A DNA stretch of 64,000 nt, from assembly GCA_002363575.1 (NCBI GenBank), contig DEWI01000155.1, positions 3,586-67,585 on the forward strand, written 5' to 3'. Position 1 is the first letter of the stretch. Each line of letters begins with the position of its first letter. The translations under genes were made by a program, and so were the position numbers. Origin of the DNA: Verrucomicrobia bacterium UBA3214. Its GTDB lineage: Bacteria > Verrucomicrobiota > Kiritimatiellia > RFP12 > UBA1067. The notes beneath the pieces are model-generated. The model saw only the letters and a program-made list of their open reading frames with translations, was not told the origin of the DNA and made no database searches. Positions 41,646 to 48,574 of the stretch are shown here, piece after piece.

Positions 41646-43006
41646 TTACGATCGGCGAGGTTCTGGAAACGAACAAGATGATTCTCGAAGAGAATCTCGA
41701 TGTTCGCACTATCACGATGGGCATAAGCCTCCTCGATTGTGCGCGCGGCACGGTCGCCGAGACTTGCGAAATGATCTACGCAAAGCTCATGCGCCTTGCG
41801 GAAAATCTCGTGAAAACCGGCGATGATATCGGCAGCGAGTTCGGCGTCCCCGTCATCAACAAGCGGATATCCGTCACGCCGATCGCCATCGTCGGCGCGG
41901 GCTGCTGCAAGAAGCCGGCGGATTTCGTGCGCATAGCGAAGACGCTGGACAAGGCGGCGAAGAAGCTTGGCGTCAATTTCATCGGCGGATATTCCGCGAT
42001 CGTCTCGAAGGGGATGACGAAGGCAGACGCCTTGCTCATTCGCTCCATTCCCGAAGCGCTCGCCGCCACGGAACACATTTGCTCTTCCGTCGTCGTCGGC
42101 TCCACAAAGACCGGCATCGACATGGACGCCGTGAGAATGATGGGCGAAATCGTCAAGGCGACGGCTGAGCGCACGGCCGCGAAGGATTCGCTGGGCTGCG
42201 CCAAGCTCGTCGTCCTCTGCAATGCGCCGGACGACAATCCATTCATGGCCGGCGCGTTCCACGGCGTCAGCGAAGCGGATGCCATAATCAACGTTGGAGT
42301 ATCCGGCCCCGGAGTGGTCAACCACGTTCTGAAGTCGATCCGCGGCGCAGACTTCGAGACGCTGTGCGAGACGATAAAGAGAACGGCGTTCAAGATTACG
42401 CGCGTCGGCCAGCTCGTCGCGCAGGAAGCCGCCAAGCGTCTTGGAGTGCCGTTTGGCATAATCGATCTTTCGCTCGCGCCTACGCCCGCAGTCGGCGATT
42501 CCGTTGCCGATATTCTCCGCGAGATCGGCCTCGAGCATCCCGGCGCGCCGGGCACGACCGCCGCGCTCGCGCTCCTCAATGACCAGGTGAAGAAGGGCGG
42601 CGTCATGGCGACGAGCTATGTCGGCGGGCTTTCCGGCGCTTTCATACCCGTCAGCGAAGACCAGGGAATGATAGATGCAGTGGACGCCGGCGCGTTGACG
42701 ATCGAGAAGCTGGAAGCGATGACGTGCGTATGTTCCGTCGGACTCGACATGATCGCCATACCCGGCGACACCCCCGCATCGGCGATTTCCGGGATCATTG
42801 CCGACGAAGCGGCGATAGGCATGGTGAATCAGAAGACGACGGCCGTGCGCGTTATTCCCGTCATCGGGAAAACAGTCGGCGACACGGTGGAATTCGGCGG
42901 CCTGCTTGGCCATGCGCCGGTAATGGCCGTGAACAAGTTTTCTTGCGAGGCTTTCGTGTCGCGGCGAGGCCGCATTCCCGCTCCAATTCACTCCTTCAAG
43001 AATTGA
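41642..43006 (+). CDS. UPF0210 (DUF711, PFL-like) family protein
   Basis: The 454-residue protein is full length for UPF0210: N-terminal [20 protein letters not shown], then [49 protein letters not shown] block ([19 protein letters not shown]) and the C-terminal [13 protein letters not shown]. Relatives resemble glycyl-radical-like barrels, but the radical site is not evident and the activity is unknown. The ACT-domain partner overlapping upstream suggests amino-acid-controlled regulation. Eight bases separate its stop from the small barrel gene. Confidence 0.88.
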   Translation: MITIGEVLETNKMILEENLDVRTITMGISLLDCARGTVAETCEMIYAKLMRLAENLVKTGDDIGSEFGVPVINKRISVTPIAIVGAGCCKKPADFVRIAKTLDKAAKKLGVNFIGGYSAIVSKGMTKADALLIRSIPEALAATEHICSSVVVGSTKTGIDMDAVRMMGEIVKATAERTAAKDSLGCAKLVVLCNAPDDNPFMAGAFHGVSEADAIINVGVSGPGVVNHVLKSIRGADFETLCETIKRTAFKITRVGQLVAQEAAKRLGVPFGIIDLSLAPTPAVGDSVADILREIGLEHPGAPGTTAALALLNDQVKKGGVMATSYVGGLSGAFIPVSEDQGMIDAVDAGALTIEKLEAMTCVCSVGLDMIAIPGDTPASAISGIIADEAAIGMVNQKTTAVRVIPVIGKTVGDTVEFGGLLGHAPVMAVNKFSCEAFVSRRGRIPAPIHSFKN

Positions 43007-43013
43007 TTGCGCG

Positions 43014-43502
43014 ATGAAGCCTACGTTTGCAGTTCTCGCGATCTCCGCGCTTGTGGCGTCAGCCGCTTTCCCTTCCACGCCAGAATACGGCGGCGCGGAT
43101 TTCTTCGCGCTTGATCGCTGGTTCTGCGGCGCGGCCGGTTCGCTCGCGCTTCCGCAAGGCGGCGCGGAGCCGCGGCGCGCCGGCGGCGGTGCCGTTCGCG
43201 CAGGCTACTATCTGAACGAGTTCTGGGCGTTGGAGGCGGAAGGCTCGCTTCTGGAAAACCAGCAGGTTCTCGGGGGCGATGTCCTCTGGCACTGGTGGGG
43301 CTACGAGAGGCTGGATCCTTTCTTTACGTTCGGCGCGCGCTGCTGGATCGGCGCGGATTCCGGCCCGTCAGGCGGTTTGGGGACTTTCTACCATCTCGAC
43401 GATCACTGGTCGCTTAGATTCGATGTGCATTCGACGCTTGGCGTCGAATCCGGCGCTTCGATGATATACCAGTTCTCTTTCGGCGTCCAGCGCAGTTGGT
43501 GA
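43014..43502 (+). CDS. Small secreted protein, probable outer-membrane beta-barrel
   Basis: The 162-residue protein has a signal peptide (MKPTFAVLAISALVASAAF, cleavage about 20). Then come alternating strands typical of small OM barrels (AVRAGYYLNEFWALEAEGSL; LDPFFTFGARCWIGAD; SLRFDVHSTLGVE), ending in an aromatic residue (FSFGVQRSW), the C-terminal signal for BAM-dependent insertion. Estimated eight strands, like OmpA/OmpX. No family name recognised. It directly follows the UPF0210 gene and precedes yggS by 25 bases. Confidence 0.65.
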   Translation: MKPTFAVLAISALVASAAFPSTPEYGGADFFALDRWFCGAAGSLALPQGGAEPRRAGGGAVRAGYYLNEFWALEAEGSLLENQQVLGGDVLWHWWGYERLDPFFTFGARCWIGADSGPSGGLGTFYHLDDHWSLRFDVHSTLGVESGASMIYQFSFGVQRSW

Positions 43503-43527
43503 GTCTATCGAGGGAGCGTTGTTTCAC

Positions 43528-44310
43528 ATGAAAGCTCTGGAAGAAATTCTTGATGAAGTACGCGGGAAAATCGCGGCTGCGGCGCATCGCGCCGGACGCG
43601 ATCCTTCCGAAATCGAAATCATCGCCGTGACGAAGACGCATGGCGAGGATGTCGTGCGCGAAGCTCGCGATGCCGGCCTTTCGATCGTCGGCGAAAACAA
43701 AGTCCAGGAAGCGATGTGGAAGAAGGCGCAGTCTCCCGGCGGCATCGAATGGCATCTGATAGGCCATTTGCAGAGCAACAAAGTGCGGCATGCCCTCGAG
43801 ACTTTCGACTTCATCCATTCGGTCGATTCCATCAAGCTCGCCGATCGCATTCAGTCCGTCGCCGAGGCGATGGGTGCGCGCGTCCGCATTCTCCTCGAAG
43901 TCAATGTCTCCGGCGAAAAATCGAAGAGCGGGATGGCGCCCGGCGCGGTTGGCGCCGCGATCCGCCATATCACGGAGCGATGCCCGCGCATTACTCTCGA
44001 AGGCTTTATGACGATGGCGCCTTTTTCGGAGAATCCCGAAGATGCGCGCCCGTATTTCCGCGCCCTTCGCGAATTGCGCGATGCGATGGAGCGCGAATTC
44101 GGCGCGCACTTCCCGCGCCTTTCCATGGGCATGAGCGGCGACTACGAAACAGCGGTCGAAGAGGGCGCAACGTGGGTACGTTTGGGCACCGTCCTTTTCG
44201 GCGAGAGGCCGCGCATCAAAACCGTGCGCGCCCAAGCCGATGACGATCCAATCGGCGGCGGGCTGGATTCATATTCCGGCGCCGGCCCGACAGTGCGCAT
44301 CCTCGATTGA
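43528..44310 (+). CDS. yggS: PLP homeostasis protein (YggS/PROSC family)
   Basis: The 260-residue alanine-racemase-like barrel binds PLP without catalysing racemisation and buffers cellular PLP. IIAVTKTHGEDVV holds the PLP lysine. VGENKVQEAMWKKAQ and EWHLIGHLQSNKVRHAL are family hallmarks, as are the Ser/Gly motif SMGMSGDYETAVEEGATWVRLGT and FGERP near the end. Start 43528 has GAGGGAG about ten bases upstream; the earlier in-frame TTG at 43519 sits on top of that site. The C-terminal ~30 residues extend past the usual end. Confidence 0.93.
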   Translation: MKALEEILDEVRGKIAAAAHRAGRDPSEIEIIAVTKTHGEDVVREARDAGLSIVGENKVQEAMWKKAQSPGGIEWHLIGHLQSNKVRHALETFDFIHSVDSIKLADRIQSVAEAMGARVRILLEVNVSGEKSKSGMAPGAVGAAIRHITERCPRITLEGFMTMAPFSENPEDARPYFRALRELRDAMEREFGAHFPRLSMGMSGDYETAVEEGATWVRLGTVLFGERPRIKTVRAQADDDPIGGGLDSYSGAGPTVRILD

Positions 44311-44388
44311 CCCTAAACCGAAGGCTCTCCCGATGTCTTGCGGGCGCGGGGAGGAGCGGTAAAACCTCGAAGGTGTCGCCTTTTCAAG

Positions 44389-44532
44389 TGATACCTATCG
44401 CCCTTGCAAGTGATACCTATCGCCCCTGCAAGTGATACCTATCGCCTCATCAAGCGATACCTATCGCCTCATCAAGCGATAGGTATCGCTTCGTCGAGCG
44501 ATAGGTATCGGTCAGGGAGGGGATAGGTATCG
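44389..44532. repeat. Array 2: seven CGATAnnTATCG near-palindromes at exact 22-bp pitch
   Basis: Cores start at 44389, 44411, 44433, 44455, 44477, 44499 and 44521, exactly 22 bases apart. The first four have centre CC (TGATACCTATCG three times, then CGATACCTATCG); the last three have centre GG (CGATAGGTATCG twice, then GGATAGGTATCG). So the array flips orientation in the middle. Units 4 and 5 form a perfect 15-pair inverted repeat (44452-44466 with 44477-44491, ten-base loop CCTCATCAAG). The core and pitch match array 1 at 14.1 kb. Spacers are ten bases and variable. Confidence 0.87.
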
Positions 44533-44731
44533 GTTTAATGGGCGACGCCTGTCACGACGCCGCCGGTACCTGCCGTTTTAATGATTCTTTCTGGCTGTTA
44601 TGTCTAAAAATCAGCGGGAAGGAGCTGCACTTTTCCCCCTTTAGACGCGCAAGGCGAGCGGCCGTGCCGAGACAAGTCAAAAAACGGGCAAACTCTAGTA
44701 TTTTCCCCCATGGAAGGGGGAACGCTGGTTA

Positions 44732-44740
44732 TGGTATAAT
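44732..44740 (+). promoter_or_regulatory. Extended -10 promoter upstream of the tyrosine phosphatase
   Basis: TG-G-TATAAT within GGTTATGGTATAATACGC. Transcription would start near 44747, within two bases of an ATG at 44749 that opens a ten-codon frame. The phosphatase ATG is 116 bases further on. Confidence 0.72.
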
Positions 44741-44748
44741 ACGCATTG

Positions 44749-44781
44749 ATGCCAAAGTATGCGTTTCATAAGGAGAAATAA
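44749..44781 (+). CDS. Possible leaderless ten-codon leader peptide
   Basis: ATG at 44749, eight bases after the -10, opens MPKYAFHKEK followed by TAA. It has no ribosome site and the ATG coincides with the expected transcription start. AAGGAG lies inside its last codons (44770-44775). It may be a regulatory leader peptide or chance; only position supports it. Confidence 0.3.
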   Translation: MPKYAFHKEK

Positions 44782-44862
44782 AGGAAGTGTCTTCCGAAAT
44801 GTTGCGACACTACATATCGTGCGAAACCCAAATAATACACATTTTGAAATACTCCACAAAAA

Positions 44863-45318
44863 ATGAAAATACTTTTTGTTTGCCACGGGAACATATGCCG
44901 CTCGCCGATGGCCGAGTTTGTCTGCCGGCATATTCTCGCCCGCGAAGGCGTGGATGATGTGCAGGTGGAATCGGCCGCCTTGCACAATGATGAAATCGGC
45001 AATGACACCGACTCGCGGACATTGCGCATATTGCGTCGCGAGGGCATTCCTTTCTCGCCGCGCAGAGCATGGCGTCTCACAAGGGCAAAGGCTCTTGATT
45101 ACGATTTGATTGTCGGCATGGACGGCGAGAATATGCGCGACCTGCGAAATATTTTGAGCGAGGCCGATCCGCCGCGCGTCTGCACGATGCTGTCGTTTCT
45201 CGGTCGTCCCGGGGAGTCTGTCGCCGATCCTTGGTACACCGGCGATTTCGAACTGACGTACAGGCAGATCGCCGCTGCATGCGAGGCGCTCGTCCGCCAA
45301 CTCTGCGCCAAGCCATAA
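44863..45318 (+). CDS. Low-molecular-weight protein-tyrosine phosphatase
   Basis: The 151-residue cytoplasmic enzyme has the P-loop VCHGNICRS with nucleophile C7 and R13 (C-x5-R), and general acid D122 in DPWYTGDF. It matches LMW-PTPs such as Wzb/YwlE, which dephosphorylate tyrosine kinases of polysaccharide export or arginine-phosphorylated proteins. No tyrosine kinase is adjacent, so the partner is not known. There is no Shine-Dalgarno before the ATG (CCACAAAAAATGAAA). A strong hairpin directly follows its stop. Confidence 0.92.
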   Translation: MKILFVCHGNICRSPMAEFVCRHILAREGVDDVQVESAALHNDEIGNDTDSRTLRILRREGIPFSPRRAWRLTRAKALDYDLIVGMDGENMRDLRNILSEADPPRVCTMLSFLGRPGESVADPWYTGDFELTYRQIAAACEALVRQLCAKP

Positions 45319-45339
45319 GCCGTTCGCACTCCGAACGGC
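45319..45339 (+). terminator. Hairpin directly after the phosphatase stop
   Basis: GCCGTTCG-CACTC-CGAACGGC, eight perfect pairs, starts at the base after TAA and is followed by GTTTGCG, a weak T-run. This is the most terminator-like structure in the window. The genes on both sides converge here. Confidence 0.6.
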
Positions 45340-45436
45340 GTTTGCGTCTGCAAAGGCAAGGCTTCCCATCCGCGCATGGATAAGCCATTGTCAAAGCCAG
45401 TTGCCTTCAGAAGCCCCGGCAAGGCGCTGCGCGATG

Positions 45437-46255
45437 TTACGGCTGCTTTATTTTCATCGTGTAGCCGTTGAATTCGTGGGTGTTGTAGAGCGGGGCGGAA
45501 TCATCCACGCCCAATCCCATTGCCTTGCGAATCTTCAAGAAATCCTTGACGCCTTTCTCGCCGACTTGCTGAACGCGAGCGCCATGCCCGGAGGCAAGCA
45601 GCAAAACCTGACAATAGGCGTCTGCATTCTCCGCGAACCATTCCGCTTCTTCGATATCGCGACCGCCGCAGACAATGCCATGATTCTCCATAAAGACTAC
45701 ATTTCCCTTTTTCGCGGCTTCTGCGACGCTTTCGGCCACTTCATCCGTGCCAGGCGTCGCGTACGGCGCGATCGGAATCTGGTTCAGGAAGATATCCGCT
45801 TCGGGATTGATGCCGTTGGGCGGCACGATGCCGGCGAAGACGAACGCATTGCAATGCGGCGGGTGGCAGTGCATGCAGGCGTTCATCCCAGTGGCTTTCA
45901 TCATCGCAATATGGACTTTGACTTCGCTTGTGCGCGGGCGGTAGCCGCAGAGTTGTCCGGCGTTGAAATCGACTAGGCATATATCTTCCGGCTTCATGAA
46001 GCCCTTGCAGCAAAGCGTCGGCGAGCAGAGAACGAGATCTTCGCCGACGCGCACGGATAGATTTCCGCCATTGCCGTCGGTGTAGCCCTTGTTGTATATG
46101 CGCCGCCCCATCTCGCATATCTGTTCTTTGACTTTGGCGATTTCGGGAGAGGCAAAAAATGCGTCAAGCTCTTCGCGCGTCTTGGGTTGCGGGCCGTTTT
46201 TCCAATCGTAGGCGCGATCGACGAGCGGCGGGTTGATGTAAAGTGTGCTGTCCAT
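45437..46255 (-). CDS. Class II aldolase, L-fuculose-phosphate aldolase-like
   Basis: The 272-residue zinc aldolase/epimerase-fold protein has NGGNLSVRVG (phosphate/NAD-like loop), the catalytic glutamate in RTSEVKVHIAMMKA, zinc histidines in MHCHPPH, and a third histidine expected in VVFMENHGIV. It resembles FucA/RhaD, which split fuculose- or rhamnulose-1-phosphate. The neighbouring alpha-L-fucosidase supports a fucose role. The promoter -10 at 46262-46267 ends six bases before the ATG, so the mRNA is predicted to be leaderless. Confidence 0.83.
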   Translation of the reverse strand: MDSTLYINPPLVDRAYDWKNGPQPKTREELDAFFASPEIAKVKEQICEMGRRIYNKGYTDGNGGNLSVRVGEDLVLCSPTLCCKGFMKPEDICLVDFNAGQLCGYRPRTSEVKVHIAMMKATGMNACMHCHPPHCNAFVFAGIVPPNGINPEADIFLNQIPIAPYATPGTDEVAESVAEAAKKGNVVFMENHGIVCGGRDIEEAEWFAENADAYCQVLLLASGHGARVQQVGEKGVKDFLKIRKAMGLGVDDSAPLYNTHEFNGYTMKIKQP

Positions 46256-46261
46256 GGAAGT

Positions 46262-46270
46262 ATTATATCA
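46262..46270 (-). promoter_or_regulatory. Extended -10 promoter of the fuculose-phosphate aldolase-like gene
   Basis: Minus-strand TG-A-TATAAT (46270-46262) within TAAATATGATATAATACTTCC. Only six bases lie between the -10 and the ATG at 46255, so the mRNA should be leaderless. No -35. Confidence 0.77.
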
Positions 46271-46377
46271 TATTTATGCGCGGTCATGCCGTGCGAGTTG
46301 GTGTGTGCGACCTATTGGCGAGATTCGGCCGGCCATGATGCCGGTGAAGCACGAAGAGGCATAGTGCCGGCAGGCGA

Positions 46378-48549
46378 TCAGTCGTTCTTGCCGCCGGCAA
46401 GGATGACGAGGGAATCCTTGTCGGCATTATGGAGTTTGTACGAGACAAGACGCCCGCCTGCCCATTTCAAATCTACGGCGCCGCCGCCGCGAATTCGCAA
46501 TCCTCTGACCTCGCCATCCGGCCAAACCGATGGAAGGGCGGGGAGCAGGCGGACGATGGTTTTGCCTTCCGGCGTCCTTTCATGACTCTGCACAAGCATT
46601 TCGCATACGGCGGCTGTCATGCCGAGATTTCCGTCGATCTGGAATGGCGGGTGCGTGGCCAGAAGGTTTGGAAGGGTGTTGAAGCGCAGCAGCCCCTCGA
46701 GCATTGCGGCGGCACGGTCGGCATCTCCCAGACGCGCCCATATCGCCGCGCGCCACGGCCAAGTCCACGAGCGGCGGGAATCTTTCTGTGTCGTCCGGCC
46801 TACCGAGAGGGATATGGCGGCGGCCTTTGCCAATTCCGGCGTGGCGGATTTGGAAATTGTCGAGCCGGGATAGACGGCGAAGAGGTGGGAAGTGTGGCGG
46901 TGGTTGTCGTGTTTGACATCGATATCCTCCTGCCACTCCTGAAGCTGGCCCCACGAGCCTATCTTGTCTCCGCCAAGACGCGAAAGGATTTTTCGGGCAT
47001 TCTCGGCGATCGAAGGCTTGGCTTTGACAAGCGCGGCGGCTTGCGCGACGCATTGGAGAAGCTCGCGCATCATTTGCTGGTCGTGCATCACGCCATCGGC
47101 TACCGGGCCGTGTTCCGGACTCCAGCCGTCTTTGACGAGCAGAGTGCCTTCCGGGCCTTCTACGAGATGGGTGGAGATGAACGTATAGCTGTTCAGCAGC
47201 AGCGGCCACGCCGTCTCGCGCAAGAATTTGTCGTCGCGCGTGAACAGGAAGTGGTCCCACGCCATGATCGCCATCCATGGCGCGCCGGCGAAATTCCATT
47301 TCCATCCGCCTCCGCCGAAAGCGTTCAGCGAGGTCCTATAGGCGACGCCATTGGAGCCGGGAAATGCGAGCGCGGTTTCTTTCGCGGCCGTTCTCCCTGC
47401 GGCGACGAGCCAGCGCGCGAGTGGTTGCCAAGTCGCGGAGATATTGGCGGTATCCGCCGCCCAGTAGTTCATCTGGAGATTGATATTGGTGTGGTAGTCC
47501 GAATGCCACGAGGGGTTGTTCTCCGCATTCCACAGTCCTTGAAGATTTGCGGGAAGGGCAGAAGGGCCGCGAGATGATGAAAGCAGCAAGTATCGCCCGA
47601 GATTTACTTGCGTTTCGATGAGGTCGGCAAATGCCGCGGCGAGCGGTGGATACTCGGGCTGCTCGCGGCCGGCGCGAACGTAATCAAGGCGCGCCCGCGT
47701 CGGCAGCGCGTCCCATGCCGGGGAGCGCGGCTTCGCGAGATTGATCGCGAATTTGCCGCTGGCGGATTTCCACTCTGCGGCGTGGCGGGCTTTCAGACGC
47801 TCGAAATCGCCTTTGAAAGGCTCGGCGTATTGCGGGCAAGGCAAGCCGAGGCCGAAATCTTCGCGCGTGAGATCGTAGGCGGTCTTTGCGCGCAGCCAGA
47901 CGACGAGATTAGTGCCGCCGTTCATCTGCCAATCTACGCGCGCGGCGTACGCGAGCGCATTGGAGAGAGTGCCGGCGAAGCCGAGGGAATTGGCGCCGAG
48001 CCGAGAGGGCGTCTCGGAATGCGCGCCCGTCAAAGAGATGCGTGCATCGAAAGGCGCAGAGGAAACGAAGCGCAAGGCAATGACATCGTCGGCGGCGCTC
48101 GCGAAAGCTTCGCGAAGGATGAAGCTGCCGTCGGCGCGCCTGATTTCGACGCGATGGATTGCGTTTGCGAGATCGAGTATGCGCGAATAGCCAGAGATGG
48201 CAGGTGCGGCGCCCGAGCGATCAATCAGCTCTATCGCCAGTTCGCCGAAGTTCTGATAATCGCCTACGGTACGGTCGGTGGCGGCGCTTTTTTTGTCGCC
48301 TGAGGTTCCCGAGAAATTGAAGTCGCCCGTCCAGAGGGAATCGCAGTTGAATTGCACCGACTCTTTGTGCACTCCGCCGGTGAGCATCGCGCCGATTCTG
48401 CCATTGCCTATCGGATAGCGTTGCGATTGCCAGAATTCCGGCGCTTCTTGCGCGGGGCGATCGTCGAAAATGATTTCGCCGGAAAAGCAGCTTCCGGGGA
48501 TGGCGAAAGCAGTCAGAAAAGCGATTGCGGGGAGTCCGGGTGTTTTCAT
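46378..48549 (-). CDS. Glycoside hydrolase family 95 alpha-L-fucosidase
   Basis: The 723-residue secreted enzyme has a signal peptide (MKTPGLPAIAFLTAFAIPGSCFSG). The N-terminal beta-sandwich includes YPIGNGRIGAMLTGGVHKESVQFN and the DSLWTGD block. The (alpha/alpha)6 catalytic barrel includes NNPSWHSDYHTNINLQMNYW, the hallmark GH95 segment, with GAPWMAIMAWDHFLFTRD later. GH95 enzymes remove alpha-1,2-linked L-fucose (or L-galactose) by inversion. Start 48549 is chosen for the signal peptide; further upstream the frame reads as shadow. The FucA-like aldolase gene downstream completes a fucose-use pair. Confidence 0.9.
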   Translation of the reverse strand: MKTPGLPAIAFLTAFAIPGSCFSGEIIFDDRPAQEAPEFWQSQRYPIGNGRIGAMLTGGVHKESVQFNCDSLWTGDFNFSGTSGDKKSAATDRTVGDYQNFGELAIELIDRSGAAPAISGYSRILDLANAIHRVEIRRADGSFILREAFASAADDVIALRFVSSAPFDARISLTGAHSETPSRLGANSLGFAGTLSNALAYAARVDWQMNGGTNLVVWLRAKTAYDLTREDFGLGLPCPQYAEPFKGDFERLKARHAAEWKSASGKFAINLAKPRSPAWDALPTRARLDYVRAGREQPEYPPLAAAFADLIETQVNLGRYLLLSSSRGPSALPANLQGLWNAENNPSWHSDYHTNINLQMNYWAADTANISATWQPLARWLVAAGRTAAKETALAFPGSNGVAYRTSLNAFGGGGWKWNFAGAPWMAIMAWDHFLFTRDDKFLRETAWPLLLNSYTFISTHLVEGPEGTLLVKDGWSPEHGPVADGVMHDQQMMRELLQCVAQAAALVKAKPSIAENARKILSRLGGDKIGSWGQLQEWQEDIDVKHDNHRHTSHLFAVYPGSTISKSATPELAKAAAISLSVGRTTQKDSRRSWTWPWRAAIWARLGDADRAAAMLEGLLRFNTLPNLLATHPPFQIDGNLGMTAAVCEMLVQSHERTPEGKTIVRLLPALPSVWPDGEVRGLRIRGGGAVDLKWAGGRLVSYKLHNADKDSLVILAGGKND

Positions 48550-48574
48550 CTGTCGTCGGTTTTGTTGGCTTATT

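Larger units (their letters stand above)
44311..44862. other. Gene-free stretch: second repeat array, promoter and leader
   Basis: This 552-base gap holds the seven-unit 22-bp array (44389-44532), an AT-richer segment with two TTTTCCCCC stretches (about 44633 and 44702), one able to pair as CCCCC-ATGGAA-GGGGG, then a strong promoter (44732-44740), a ten-codon mini-ORF and a ~115-base leader to the phosphatase ATG. Nothing else can be assigned. Confidence 0.65.

Noticed and set aside
44538-44771. Small plus-strand gene after array 2
   Set aside because: The 77-codon frame runs through the promoter at 44732-44740 and has Arg-rich random composition.
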